DNA of 64,000 nt from Thermophagus xiamenensis (GTDB taxonomy: Bacteria > Bacteroidota > Bacteroidia > Bacteroidales > Marinilabiliaceae): positions 1 to 64,000 of the forward strand of contig NZ_FONA01000008.1 in the NCBI RefSeq assembly GCF_900112795.1, written 5' to 3'. Under the pieces are notes generated by a model. The model was not told the DNA's origin. It made no database searches and saw only the letters and a program-made list of their open reading frames with translations. Shown one piece after another: positions 45,929 to 55,667 of this stretch; position 1 is the stretch's first letter; the number at the start of each line of letters is the position of its first letter. The position numbers and the translations under genes are program-made.

Positions 45929-46780
45929 ATGGAACCTAAAGGTTTAAACAACATTCAGCCCGAAAAAAAATTCATCGATGTCGAGCAGGTTTTTGCCAGC
46001 AAAAACCCATCCTTATTAAAGGTCATTCCCAAATTTTTTATCAGTTACCTTAAACGTATTGTCCATCAAAAAGAGATTAATGCATTTTTAGCCGAAAAAG
46101 GTCACTTAAAAGGTGTCGACTTTTGTCGTTCTGTTCTGGATGATCTTTTTGGTGCAAAATATTCGGCAATTGGGCTTGAAAAATTGCCATCTCAGGGACG
46201 TTTTATCTTTGCCAGCAACCATCCGCTGGGTGGGTTAGATGGTATCGCTTTAATTGTGGCGGTCAGCGAAAAATTTCCAAACATTAAATTCCCGGTAAAT
46301 GATATTCTGTTAAACCTGAAACCCCTTCAAGAGATTTTCGTACCCATCAATAAGCATGGTGGTCATTCCAAAACGGCGGCTAGACTAATTGAAGAAGCCT
46401 ATGAGTCTGATGCACAAATATTAATGTTCCCGGCCGGTCTGGTGAGTCGTAAACAAAAAGGTGTCATCCGTGACCTGGAATGGAAAAACAATTTTGTACG
46501 CAAAGCGGTCAAACATCAGCGGGATATCGTTCCGGTCCATATCACCGGACACAATTCCAACTTTTTTTACCGGCTGGCAAACCTAAGAAAATTCTTGGGC
46601 ATTAAAGCCAATATAGAAATGTTGTATCTGCCCGATGAAATGTTCAAACAATTTAATCAAAATCTTACCATCCGTTTTGGGACACCCATCCCCTGGCAAG
46701 AAATTAAAGATACCGGAAAACCCGACGAATGGGCCCGAAAAATTAAAGAAAAGTGTTATCAACTTGCCGAAATCGATTAA
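45929..46780 (+). CDS. glsA: GlsA-type O-acyltransferase (glycine lipid synthesis)
   Basis: The 283-residue protein is a lysophosphatidic-acid-acyltransferase fold enzyme with the catalytic FASNHPLGGLDGIAL block (His and Asp five residues apart, as in this family), the FPVNDILLNLKPLQEIFVPINKHGG segment and FPAGLVSRKQKG. In Bacteroidota, GlsA adds the second fatty acid by an ester bond to N-acyl glycine made by GlsB. The next gene encodes GlsB. I use ATG 45929; TTG 45905 is in frame. A TAATTTTG box at 46778-46785 suggests that glsB may have its own promoter. Confidence 0.8.
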   Translation: MEPKGLNNIQPEKKFIDVEQVFASKNPSLLKVIPKFFISYLKRIVHQKEINAFLAEKGHLKGVDFCRSVLDDLFGAKYSAIGLEKLPSQGRFIFASNHPLGGLDGIALIVAVSEKFPNIKFPVNDILLNLKPLQEIFVPINKHGGHSKTAARLIEEAYESDAQILMFPAGLVSRKQKGVIRDLEWKNNFVRKAVKHQRDIVPVHITGHNSNFFYRLANLRKFLGIKANIEMLYLPDEMFKQFNQNLTIRFGTPIPWQEIKDTGKPDEWARKIKEKCYQLAEID

Positions 46781-46827
46781 TTTTGTACTAACCTGACCAA
46801 TTTTACAAAGTTTATAATAACTAATAC

Positions 46828-47784
46828 ATGGAAAACAAACCAATTATTCCTCCTGTACCAAGAGAAGAACTGGAAGCTGAATTAACCCAGGAGCGCTTTG
46901 TTCGTTACACCAACAAAGGCGAAAACAAGATTTACGATTTTACAGCCCACGAAGCCCCGGCGTTGATGAGAGAAGTAGGCCGCTTACGTGAAGAGTCTTT
47001 TCGTAATGCCGGAGGAGGAACAGGAAAAGAATGTGATATTGATGACTACGATACCGGCCCCAATCCTTATCATCAACTGATTGTTTGGGACCCAAAAGCT
47101 AAAGAAATTTTAGGAGGATACCGGTATATTATGGGAAACACCATTAAACCGGATGCCGACGGAAAAATTCATTTAGCCACAGCCCGCATGTTTCATTTTT
47201 CCGAAAAATTCATTAAAGATTATTTGCCCAAAACCATTGAGCTGGGGCGCTCCTTTGTACAACCACAATATCAATCGAGTAAAATGGGCGCTAAAAGCCT
47301 CTATGCGCTCGATAACTTATGGGACGGGTTGGGTTCTTTAATCATAAATCACCCCGAAATGGAATTTTTCTTCGGGAAAGTGACCATGTACACCCATTCC
47401 AACCTCAAGGTGCGAAACCTTATCAGGGCATTTATGGAAAAATATTTTAATGACCCCGACAAGCTGGTGTATCCCTATAACCCGGTAAAAACATCACTGA
47501 CCGAGAGCGAAATCAATGTAATATTCTCAGGCCAATCTTTTGACGAAGATTACAGAATACTTAGTAAATCGGTTCGGGAATTGGGAGAAAATATTCCGCC
47601 ATTAATCAATGCCTACATGAACCTTTCACCTTCGATGCGCACATTTGGCACTGCTGTTAATGAACGATTTGGGGGCGTGGAAGAAACCGGCATCATTATC
47701 ACCATCAAAGAACTTTATCAGGCAAAAGTAAACCGACACGTTCATAGTTACAAGCCCAACGAACCTTCGGCAAAAGATGAGTAA
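46828..47784 (+). CDS. glsB: GlsB-type N-acyltransferase (glycine/ornithine lipid synthesis)
   Basis: The 318-residue GNAT-fold enzyme resembles OlsB and GlsB. It carries LREESFRNAGGGTGKE, the DYDTGPNPYHQLIVWDP segment, LGRSFVQPQYQ and the C-terminal extension found in Bacteroidota members. GlsB transfers an acyl group to the amino group of glycine (or a related amino acid), producing membrane lipids that help stress tolerance. It follows glsA after about 47 bases and overlaps the oxidoreductase gene by eight bases, so the three are one operon. Confidence 0.85.
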   Translation: MENKPIIPPVPREELEAELTQERFVRYTNKGENKIYDFTAHEAPALMREVGRLREESFRNAGGGTGKECDIDDYDTGPNPYHQLIVWDPKAKEILGGYRYIMGNTIKPDADGKIHLATARMFHFSEKFIKDYLPKTIELGRSFVQPQYQSSKMGAKSLYALDNLWDGLGSLIINHPEMEFFFGKVTMYTHSNLKVRNLIRAFMEKYFNDPDKLVYPYNPVKTSLTESEINVIFSGQSFDEDYRILSKSVRELGENIPPLINAYMNLSPSMRTFGTAVNERFGGVEETGIIITIKELYQAKVNRHVHSYKPNEPSAKDE

Positions 47785-49294
47785 AAACGACACATTGAAT
47801 TATTTCGACCTGGTGGTCATTGGAAGTGGACCGGGTGGTTTTGCCGCCGCCAGCAGAGCACTGGATTATGGTCTTAATGTGGCCCTGATTGAAAAACAGC
47901 ATCTGGGTGGTGCCGGTATCCTTAATGGGGTCTTGACCTCAAAAACCATGTACGAATTGTCGATGGATTACTCCGTCGCCGCACGAATTGACAGAGGCTA
48001 TCGTGCCAGTGCCCTCTCTGTCGATTATGGCAAAGTGAGAAAAACCGTTCTGGAAGCGGCTCGCGAAAAGCAATACCAAATGCGTAGCCAAATTGAGACA
48101 TTTTTTAACCAAGCCGGTTCGGGTAATATTCAATTAATTTCTGGACATGCCAGATTTGTTGATGAGTCTACCATTGAGGTCAAAGACAAAAACGAACTCC
48201 ACCTTATAAAAGGTAAATATTTTATTATTGCAACCGGTTCCCGCCCAAGAGAATATCCCAATTTAAAAACCGACGGCAAACGCATCATTACCTCCGATAA
48301 TATTTTGTCGTTGAATGAATTTCCGGAACGCTTGCTCATCATTGGTTCCGGAATTATTGGTTGTGAATTTGCCACCATTTTTTCCAACTTCAAACAAACA
48401 CAAGTACACCTTCTTGACCGGGCCAACAGGGTACTTCCTTACGAAGACGATGACCTCAGCCGATTCGTAGCCCATAACCTGGAAAACAACGGCGTTAAAA
48501 TTCATCATACCGCACAGCTTAGATGCATCAGAAAACACCCACAACATCTGGAAGTGGTATTGGACTACGATGCCGGACACAGCAAAGTTATCGAGGTGGA
48601 TGTAGCACTGGTGGCCATTGGGCGAGAACCCAACACCCACGACTTAGGCCTGGAAAATATTGATATTACACCTAATGACAGAGGATACCTGCCGACCTCT
48701 GAAACAGGCAAAGTGATCAATTCAAAAGGTCTTTCCAACATTTATGCTGTGGGAGATATATCCGGACATGCCAACCTTTATAGTGTTGCTCAGGTAGAAG
48801 GACGGTTGGCTGTGGATGACATTATGGGTAAAATTTGTTATAAGCCCGACTATGCCAACATGTCCACACTGATGTTTTTTAAACCTGAAGTGGCAGCTGT
48901 TGGTGCCAATGAAAAAACACTGCAAAAAGAAGGCATTGGTTATAAGGCGGTCTTTTATTCCAACGAACTCGTTGACCGGGCCATCGCCATGCGCAATACC
49001 AATGGTTTTGTAAAAATTCTGGTAAGCAACGACGAAAAGCAACGTATCCTTGGTATGAGAGCAGCAGGACCGCAGGCTTCCGCCTTTATTGTCGCCATTG
49101 CTCATCTCATTAATCAGGGCAACAGCGTGAGCGAAGTTTTAAAAACCTTCTATCCACATCCCAGCATTACGGAAGGCATACAGGAAAGCATGCGAGCATT
49201 GGTGTCCAAATCAATTTTCAAGCCCAGGGCTTTCCCCGATAACATTATTGTAAAGGAATGGAACCCCGGAGATCCTCCATCACAAATTTTTTGA
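47777..49294 (+). CDS. FAD/NAD(P)-dependent oxidoreductase lacking the redox disulfide
   Basis: The 505-residue protein has the dihydrolipoamide dehydrogenase/transhydrogenase fold: FAD motif GSGPGG (16-21), NAD motif GSGIIGCEF, the second FAD motif IYAVGDISG, and a C-terminal dimerisation domain with YPHPSITEG. The active-site motif is GGAGILNGVLTSK. The two cysteines normally at positions 47 and 52 are Gly and Val, so no disulfide can form. This excludes classic disulfide reductase activity, and it may act as a transhydrogenase or dehydrogenase like SthA. It is translationally coupled to glsB, so a link to lipid metabolism is possible but unproven. Confidence 0.85.
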   Translation: MSKNDTLNYFDLVVIGSGPGGFAAASRALDYGLNVALIEKQHLGGAGILNGVLTSKTMYELSMDYSVAARIDRGYRASALSVDYGKVRKTVLEAAREKQYQMRSQIETFFNQAGSGNIQLISGHARFVDESTIEVKDKNELHLIKGKYFIIATGSRPREYPNLKTDGKRIITSDNILSLNEFPERLLIIGSGIIGCEFATIFSNFKQTQVHLLDRANRVLPYEDDDLSRFVAHNLENNGVKIHHTAQLRCIRKHPQHLEVVLDYDAGHSKVIEVDVALVAIGREPNTHDLGLENIDITPNDRGYLPTSETGKVINSKGLSNIYAVGDISGHANLYSVAQVEGRLAVDDIMGKICYKPDYANMSTLMFFKPEVAAVGANEKTLQKEGIGYKAVFYSNELVDRAIAMRNTNGFVKILVSNDEKQRILGMRAAGPQASAFIVAIAHLINQGNSVSEVLKTFYPHPSITEGIQESMRALVSKSIFKPRAFPDNIIVKEWNPGDPPSQIF

Positions 49295-49399
49295 CCGGTA
49301 AATATTGGGGTATCTGTCGCTTTGCTTGAATTGATTGACCCGAAACAGAACTCTCTGCTATCGTAAATAAGCTAAAACAGTAGAATTAATTTTAATTTA

Positions 49400-50566
49400 A
49401 TGGACAATTCAAACAAAAGCCGCCCGAAATCAAGATTTGTCAAATTTTTTTTGGGTACCTTAACGGCAATAGCACTGATTTTTGCGCTTTTACCCCAATA
49501 TCTTCAAAAAGGGCTTATCTATTTTATGCCGGATATCGATGATTATAAAATTTTCCCAAACCGAACTATCAATGCAGGAAAACCTATAAAATGGCCTCTT
49601 TCCGAAAAGTATAATAATATAACATTACCATCGGAACAAATCGACTCTTTGGAAAAATACAAAACTGTTTCATTCCTGGTTATTCAAAATGACTCCATCC
49701 TTTTCGAAAAATATTGGGACGGACATTCCGACACCACGCGTTCCAACTCCTTTTCCATGGCTAAAAGTATTGTAGCCTTACTTGTTGGTGCTGCTTTGGA
49801 CGACGGTTATATCCATAGCCTTGACGAAAAGGTAAAAACACACCTTCCATGGCTTAAAGGACCTTACCGCGACTCCCTGACCATACGTCATCTATTGACC
49901 ATGAGTTCCGGGTCCAGTTGGGACGAAAGTTACAATTCCCCATTCTCAGTAACTACCCAGGCTTATTATGGCAACGATTTAATGGCCACTATCCAACAAA
50001 TTGAATTTAATGAGCCGCCCGGCAAAATTTTCAATTATCGCAGCGGCGACACTCAAATCATTGAACGACTGCTCAATAAAGTCACCGGAATGACCATTTC
50101 CGAGTATGCCTCACAGAAGCTATGGCAACCGCTGGGCGCAGAAAAACCGGCCCTTTGGTCGCTAGACCGCACCAACGGCATCGAAAAGGCCTATTGCTGC
50201 TTTAACAGTACAACCCGCGATTTTGCACGGCTGGGTAGTTTAATTTTACACCAAGGTGTTTTTAATGGTCGAAAGTTAATTTCTGAAAACTACATCCGGG
50301 AAATGGCTACACCTGCTGATTATCTCGTCAATCAAAAGGGTGAAACGGTCGATTATTACGGTCTCTTTTGGTGGATAATACGCTTCAAAGGTGAAGTCAT
50401 TCCTTACGCCCGAGGCATTCTGGGTCAATATATATTTGTATTACCAAAGCATAACGCTGTGGTGGTAAGGTTAGGTCATCAACGCAGCAAATCCTATCTT
50501 AACCATCATCCCACCGATGTGTATGCCTGGCTAAATACAGCCTATACCATTCTCAACCATCAATAA
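49400..50566 (+). CDS. Class C beta-lactamase-related serine hydrolase
   Basis: The 388-residue protein has an N-terminal membrane anchor or signal (about residues 13-33) and a periplasmic serine hydrolase domain. The catalytic motif is SFSMAKSIVAL (SxxK); the segment HLLTMSSGSSWDESY and the tyrosine in FNYRSGDTQ (YxS/N) follow, and GILGQYIFVLP matches the third motif region. Such enzymes include esterases, D-aminopeptidases and oligoamide hydrolases of the NylB type. Substrate unknown. It ends convergently with purF, with an overlap of about seven bases. Confidence 0.85.
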   Translation: MDNSNKSRPKSRFVKFFLGTLTAIALIFALLPQYLQKGLIYFMPDIDDYKIFPNRTINAGKPIKWPLSEKYNNITLPSEQIDSLEKYKTVSFLVIQNDSILFEKYWDGHSDTTRSNSFSMAKSIVALLVGAALDDGYIHSLDEKVKTHLPWLKGPYRDSLTIRHLLTMSSGSSWDESYNSPFSVTTQAYYGNDLMATIQQIEFNEPPGKIFNYRSGDTQIIERLLNKVTGMTISEYASQKLWQPLGAEKPALWSLDRTNGIEKAYCCFNSTTRDFARLGSLILHQGVFNGRKLISENYIREMATPADYLVNQKGETVDYYGLFWWIIRFKGEVIPYARGILGQYIFVLPKHNAVVVRLGHQRSKSYLNHHPTDVYAWLNTAYTILNHQ

Positions 50567-52464
50567 GCCCGGCCGTTAATGCCTTCAATAAAATTAATAA
50601 AGGCTGTATTAACCACTTTATTTCCCCCGGGGGTGGGATAGTTTCCGGTAAAATACCAGTCACCCTGATCGTTGGGACATGCCTTATGAAGGTTTTCTAC
50701 AGTTTGATATACAATTTCCACCTCAGCATTAATATCATGAGGCTTAAGCATCTGAGCTATTTTTTGGGAAATATCTTCATCAGTAAAAGGGCGATAAATC
50801 TCCTTCACGTAATTAACAATCTCTTCTTTGGGAAGATTTTGTTGTTCCTTGCATTGCTTGTAAACGTTGTCAATCACCTCTTCCCTACCTGTCTCCTTTA
50901 ACAACTCAATGGCCGCCAGAAATGCACAAAAATCCTTTAAGCGTGCCATATCTATTCCATAACAATCGGGATAACGAATTTGTGGTGCCGAAGAAACAAC
51001 AATAATCTTTTTGGGATGTAAACGATCCAAAATTCTCAGAATGCTTCGTTTTAGGGTAGTGCCCCGAACAATGGAATCATCGATAATAACCAATGTATCT
51101 ACATTGTTTTTAACAATGCCATAGGTAACATCATAAACATGAGCAACCAAATCATTACGGTTGTTATCATCGGTAATAAAGGTGCGCATCTTAACATCTT
51201 TGATGGCCACCTTCTCGATGCGCGGCTCCAGGGCCAGAATATCCGTCACCTTTTCTTTGGTAAGTTCTTCGCTACTCAACGCCAAAATGCGCTCCGCCTT
51301 AACCTTATCCAGGTGTTCCCGGATGCCTTCCATCATACCGTAAAAAGCCGTCTCTGCGGTATTGGGGATGTAAGAAAAAACGGTATTTTCAAGGTCCCAG
51401 TTAATTTTATCGAGAATGATGGGTGAAAGCAAACGTCCAAGCTCTTTCCGTTCTTTATAGATATCCCGGTCACTTCCACGGGAAAAATAAATCCTTTCAA
51501 AAGAGCATGATTTTCGTGTTTGCGGCACCGAAACCATCTCTTCACTGATGCGGCCGTCTTTTTTAATTATTAAGGCATGCCCTGGCTTAAGCTCTTTAAC
51601 CTCTACCGACCGAACATTCAAGGCGGTCTGAATCACCGGGCGTTCGGAGGTAACAACAACAATTTCATCATTATAGAAATAGGAAGCAGGTCTAATTCCC
51701 CAGGGATCACGGGTCACAAAAGCATCACCATGTCCTAGCAATCCGGCAATAACATACCCACCATCCCAACGACGGCTCGACCGCTCCAATACTTTTCTCA
51801 AATCAAGGTCACGCTCTATCAGTGCAGATATATCCTTATTGGTATACCCTTCGTTTTTGAATTGCCGGAAAAGCAACTGATTTTCCTCGTCTAAGAAATG
51901 CCCAACATTTTCAAGCATCGATTCCGTATCGGTATAATCTTTAGGATGCTGGCCAAGATCGATTAAAGTTTTAAAGATCTCATCAACATTAGTAAGATTA
52001 AAATTCCCGGCTAAAACAAGATTCCTGGAACGCCAGTTGTTTTCACGCATCACCGGATGCACATAATCGATGCTGTTATTGCCGAAGGTGCCATAACGCA
52101 AATGTCCTAAATATAATTCACCGGCAAAAGGCAAATGCTCTTTAGCCCACACGGGATCCTTTAGCAATTCGGGATGATGCTCATAAACAACATCAAAATG
52201 GCGATGGATGGCTGAAAAGACTTCCTGAATGGGATTACCTTCGTTAGAACGCTGCCGAAAAAGATATTTTTTACCCGGTGGTTGATCAATCTTCAGGCTC
52301 ACTACTCCTGCACCGTCCTGACCTCTGTTGTGTTGCTTCTCCATTAATAAATACAACTTGTTGAGGCCATACATCCACGAACCGTATTTTTCTTGATAAT
52401 AGGTAAGAGGCTTTAAAAGTCGGATTAGGACAATTCCACATTCATGTTTTATCTGGTCGCTCAT
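50560..52464 (-). CDS. purF: Amidophosphoribosyltransferase (PurF family)
   Basis: PurF starts de novo purine synthesis, making phosphoribosylamine from PRPP and glutamine. The 634-residue protein has an N-terminal glutaminase domain that begins with ECGIV; Cys9 would become the N-terminal nucleophile after removal of eight residues. The phosphoribosyltransferase domain carries the PRPP loop VIIDDSIVRGTT. It is longer than E. coli PurF (505) because of a C-terminal extension, as in Bacteroidota. TAAATTTG on the minus strand (52487-52494) could be its -7 promoter. Confidence 0.9.
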   Translation of the reverse strand: MSDQIKHECGIVLIRLLKPLTYYQEKYGSWMYGLNKLYLLMEKQHNRGQDGAGVVSLKIDQPPGKKYLFRQRSNEGNPIQEVFSAIHRHFDVVYEHHPELLKDPVWAKEHLPFAGELYLGHLRYGTFGNNSIDYVHPVMRENNWRSRNLVLAGNFNLTNVDEIFKTLIDLGQHPKDYTDTESMLENVGHFLDEENQLLFRQFKNEGYTNKDISALIERDLDLRKVLERSSRRWDGGYVIAGLLGHGDAFVTRDPWGIRPASYFYNDEIVVVTSERPVIQTALNVRSVEVKELKPGHALIIKKDGRISEEMVSVPQTRKSCSFERIYFSRGSDRDIYKERKELGRLLSPIILDKINWDLENTVFSYIPNTAETAFYGMMEGIREHLDKVKAERILALSSEELTKEKVTDILALEPRIEKVAIKDVKMRTFITDDNNRNDLVAHVYDVTYGIVKNNVDTLVIIDDSIVRGTTLKRSILRILDRLHPKKIIVVSSAPQIRYPDCYGIDMARLKDFCAFLAAIELLKETGREEVIDNVYKQCKEQQNLPKEEIVNYVKEIYRPFTDEDISQKIAQMLKPHDINAEVEIVYQTVENLHKACPNDQGDWYFTGNYPTPGGNKVVNTAFINFIEGINGRAY

Positions 52465-52486
52465 AGGTTTAAGAAAATAGAAGCTG

Positions 52487-52494
52487 CAAATTTA
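52487..52494 (-). promoter_or_regulatory. Candidate -7 promoter element for purF
   Basis: TAAATTTG on the minus strand fits the TAnnTTTG consensus and would give a leader of about 16 bases before the purF ATG. No clear -33 element is seen. Confidence 0.4.
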
Positions 52495-52523
52495 TGGCAA
52501 TTTATTGAAAAGGCCAACGCACA

Positions 52524-52552
52524 AAAAAAGCCCGTTTATTCACAACGGGCTC
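52524..52552 (-). terminator. Terminator after the SPOR gene, overlapping its stop codon
   Basis: On the minus strand AGCCCGTT (52544-52551) pairs with AACGGGCT (52529-52536), followed by a run of T. The SPOR protein stop codon (TGA at 52540-52542) lies in the loop, so the coding end and the terminator share sequence. Confidence 0.8.
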
Positions 52553-53028
52553 TCTATTTTTAATTCTTTTAGTGCGATATCGTCAGTTCGAACAATATAA
52601 CAGGCCGGAAACATTTTCCTTAATTTTTTCATGAGGGGCAAGGCTTCGTATTTGTGCCGAAAGCTACCTACCCGCACACGCCAAAAAGGCGCACTGTATT
52701 CAATAAAAATATTTTCATCGGGAAACTCCTTTAAGACTTTGGCTTTTACATCCATTGCCTCCTGGCGGGCCTTGCTGCCAACTCCACTGAATAGCTGAAC
52801 TCTAAAACCCTCTACTCCGCCCGAACGTTTATTCATGTCGATACGCGTCAGCACCAAATCTTTCATCCCTTCCGATTGCTCAATGGTAATAATCCCTTTG
52901 TCCGGTTCTACCTTTTGCAAATGCTCAAATATATTTTCATTGGCAAAATCACTTTGCCCGGACACCTGCCCCATTATCCCGACTCCTATACCTAGCTGAA
53001 TAACAATGGTTAAAAAATACCCTTTCAT
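52540..53028 (-). CDS. SPOR-domain protein
   Basis: The 162-residue protein has an N-terminal signal or membrane anchor (about residues 1-23) and a C-terminal SPOR domain (about 82-150), with GFRVQLFSGVGSKARQEA, FWRVRVGSFRHKYEALPL and LRKMFPACYIV. SPOR domains bind denuded glycan strands at division sites and help localise division proteins. I use ATG 53028; the frame can be extended to 53064 but that adds basic residues without a signal. It follows the universal stress gene at a short distance and may be co-transcribed with it. Confidence 0.88.
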   Translation of the reverse strand: MKGYFLTIVIQLGIGVGIMGQVSGQSDFANENIFEHLQKVEPDKGIITIEQSEGMKDLVLTRIDMNKRSGGVEGFRVQLFSGVGSKARQEAMDVKAKVLKEFPDENIFIEYSAPFWRVRVGSFRHKYEALPLMKKLRKMFPACYIVRTDDIALKELKIESPL

Positions 53029-53067
53029 GCGCATTTGTCTCTTTGGTCGGGGGTAAAAATACAATTT

Positions 53068-53907
53068 TTATTCCTTAACCGGAACAATGAGAACAGGAAT
53101 ATCAGAAGTATTCAAAATTTCGTTGGCAAAAGGCCTGAAAAAGCTTTCGAATGGGTTAGTCGATTTAATGAGGTGTATGGCTATAACTGATGCCGACTGT
53201 TCACGCGCAAAAGACAGAATATTTTTCACATCGCCCTGCCAATTGAAATTTGTTACGGAAACATTCAATGAAGTATTATTTTGAATATATCGTTCAGCCT
53301 GACGGGCATAAATATTACTTCTTCCGGGAATTAGCCATTTTGATTTTTTTTGTAGCGCCACAACAGATACTTCTGCCTTTAAAAGTTTAGCGAAGCCTGC
53401 CACAACCGGCACAATTTTACGGGCCAGTTTGTGGTAGTCGATCGGTAGCAATACCTTATGCGGATTTTCCCACCTCATCCCTTTTCTAACTGTCAGCACC
53501 GGACAAGGGGCATGAGACACCAAACGATAAGCATTACTGCCCAGCCATTTTTCTTCAACCCCGGATATACCATGGGTTCCAACAACAATTAAAGAAGCAT
53601 CGTCGTAGCGAGCCTGATTGGTAATTTCGCGTACCACATTTCCTTCCCGTACTTTATAATCAAACTCGCCATTGTGGACCTTATAGTCGGGTAAAAATTT
53701 TTTAACGAGATGTTCCAGCCATTGTCTGGCTTGTCCAATGATACGCTCTTCCGGATTATCGCCCAAAAATTCGGGAGCATATTGCTGGCCGGTTTGAACA
53801 TGAATAATTCTGAGAGCTGAATTCAGTTCGTTGGAAAGTCCGACGGCTACTTGCAGCGCAAACACAGAATTATCTGAAAAATCGATAGGTACAAGGATTC
53901 GTTTCAT
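53068..53907 (-). CDS. Tandem universal stress protein (UspA family)
   Basis: The 279-residue protein holds two UspA domains. The first (about 1-140) has the ATP-binding pattern VVGTHGISGVEEKWLGSNAY and ends PVLTVRKG. The second (about 150-279) lacks the glycine pattern and ends PVLIVPVKE, so only one nucleotide site seems intact. Usp proteins act under stress by protein-protein contacts. The start codon lies at the end of a dispersed structured element (reading ATACGAATGAAACG), which therefore forms the leader. Confidence 0.88.
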   Translation of the reverse strand: MKRILVPIDFSDNSVFALQVAVGLSNELNSALRIIHVQTGQQYAPEFLGDNPEERIIGQARQWLEHLVKKFLPDYKVHNGEFDYKVREGNVVREITNQARYDDASLIVVGTHGISGVEEKWLGSNAYRLVSHAPCPVLTVRKGMRWENPHKVLLPIDYHKLARKIVPVVAGFAKLLKAEVSVVALQKKSKWLIPGRSNIYARQAERYIQNNTSLNVSVTNFNWQGDVKNILSFAREQSASVIAIHLIKSTNPFESFFRPFANEILNTSDIPVLIVPVKE

Positions 53908-54490
53908 TCGTATAAAATTTACTTATATAATTAGTTTAAAGTCCATTATGGCCATCCCTCACCCCTTAATCCCCTAAAGGGGAAATTTACCAACCCGCAA
54001 TCATAAAATCGATAAATCTCACTTCTGCCTTCTGCCTGTGCACTTCTGCCTATATCATTTTATACATGTCCTTTTGTGGCAACAGCCGCCATGCTCGTTT
54101 CATCCGTATAAAATTTACTTAATTTATTGATATATTGCTTCTTATAAGTAGTCGTTAGTGGTTAGTAGTTAGTCATTAGTTATTTAATACTAACCACTTG
54201 TTAACTAATGACTAATCACTTCTTCTGCCTTCTGCCTGTGCACTTCTGCCTTTGTCTTTTATACATGTCCTTTTGTGGCAAAAGCCGCCATGCTCGTTTC
54301 ATCCGTATAAATTTTACTTACTTCGTTGACATATTGCTTCTTATAAGTAGTCGTTAGTGGTTAGTAGTTAGTAATTAGTGGTTAGTTAATCAACGCTAAT
54401 CACTAATGACTGTTGACTAATGACCATAAACTTCTTCTGCCTTCTGCCTGTGCACTTTTGCCTTTGTTTATACGTCAAAACCGGCCAGGG
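53908..54490 (-). repeat. Three tandem long copies of the dispersed structured element
   Basis: Copies lie at about 53908-54103, 54104-54302 and 54303-54490, each about 190-200 bases. All show the terminal TATAAAATTTACTT-type boundary; copies 2 and 3 carry the TTAGT palindromic centre. All have CTTCTGCCTTCTGCCTGTGC, and copies 1 and 2 end TTTTGTGGCAAAAGCCGCC or TTTTGTGGCAACAGCCGCC (stem TGGC/GCCA). Copy 1 carries in its centre a CCCCTAAAGGGG hairpin, and copy 3 ends in diverged sequence (TTATACGTCAAAACCGG). The block separates yebC from the universal stress gene. Confidence 0.85.
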
Positions 54491-54513
54491 GGTTGCACCT
54501 ATCGTTCACTTTC

Positions 54514-55266
54514 TTACTCAGATTCAATAGCTTTCGCCAACTCGTCGGTCATCTCCAAATTATGATAAACATTTTGCACGTCATCATTCTCCTCAAATTC
54601 ATCAATCATGCGCAGAAATTTCTTGGCCGTTTCGACATCAACTTCCTTATATGTATTAGGAATTCTCTGTAAACTGGCATTTTCAACCTTAACGCCCAAT
54701 TCATCCAATTTTTTCTGAACGGCACCAAAATCTGCCATTTCTGTGGTAACGATTATTAACTCCTCTTCCATTTCAATTTCCTGAGCACCGGCATCAATAA
54801 GCTCCAATTCCAGGGTTTCGAGGTCCATCTCATTGGTTTTAACAATCTGAAAAACCCCTTTCCGTTCAAAGAGAAAGCTTAACGAACCATTAGTGCCCAT
54901 GCTTCCGCCTCGTTTGTTAAAGATAGAACGAACAGCCCCAACGGTACGATTGTTATTATCGGTCATACATTCCAAAAACACGGCGATACCTCCCGGTCCA
55001 TACCCTTCGAAAGTAATCTCCTGGTAACTGTCACCGCCGGCCTCTGAGGCTTTGGATATAGCTCTGTTAATATTATCTTTAGGCATATTAACCGAACGGG
55101 CATTTTGTATCGCCAATCGAAGTCGGGGATTGCTTTCCGGGTCGGGGCCACCTTCCTTAACAGCAACCTGAATTTCTTTGGTTATACGTGTAAACATTTT
55201 AGCTCTCTTCGCATCCTGAGCCCCTTTCCGGTGTTTAATATTGGCCCATTTACTGTGTCCTGCCAT
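54514..55266 (-). CDS. YebC/PmpR-family DNA-binding protein
   Basis: The 250-residue YebC-type protein starts MAGHSKWANIKHRKGAQDAK, with the typical HSKW motif, and has KAMDN-like and GGSMGTNGSLSF segments and an acidic C-terminus. YebC proteins act as transcriptional regulators, and some relatives relieve ribosome stalling at proline stretches. The gene is divergent from miaB across a 400-base region. No target can be inferred. Confidence 0.92.
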   Translation of the reverse strand: MAGHSKWANIKHRKGAQDAKRAKMFTRITKEIQVAVKEGGPDPESNPRLRLAIQNARSVNMPKDNINRAISKASEAGGDSYQEITFEGYGPGGIAVFLECMTDNNNRTVGAVRSIFNKRGGSMGTNGSLSFLFERKGVFQIVKTNEMDLETLELELIDAGAQEIEMEEELIIVTTEMADFGAVQKKLDELGVKVENASLQRIPNTYKEVDVETAKKFLRMIDEFEENDDVQNVYHNLEMTDELAKAIESE

Positions 55267-55667
55267 ATTTCAGATAATTTTTGATTTAGAAAATTTTACC
55301 AAAATCAACCATTCACTGATATACACTTTTTTCCCTTTCTAAAAATGGGAAATTAAAATTTTAGTAATATGATTTATCGTCTTTAAAAAACGCATATTTT
55401 CAACCGCAATCATCAAAAAAATTATGGGATATAAAATTTTCTTCGCCAAAAAAAAGAACGTCAACATCACGTATCAATAAAAAAACCAGACACTTCCTGT
55501 CATTTTTGAAGTGCCGCCAAAATGGCATGCAAAATTACAAAAAACAAAAAACCCACACAAACAACTGATTATATTCACCTTACAAACAAACCTCCAATCT
55601 AACTATTTTACAATTACTTGGGCAAACCATCCATAAATACTAAATTAGCGCCCTCATAATTCATATC
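55267..55667. promoter_or_regulatory. Divergent yebC-miaB region with stacked inverted repeats
   Basis: The 400-base gap holds two adjacent palindromes: CACTTC (55491-55496)/GAAGTG (55508-55513), with GACA-TGTC nested beside them, and GCCA-AAA-TGGC (55516-55526). They may be operators or hairpins for one of the divergent transcripts. The rest is AT-rich; no gene is visible. Confidence 0.4.
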
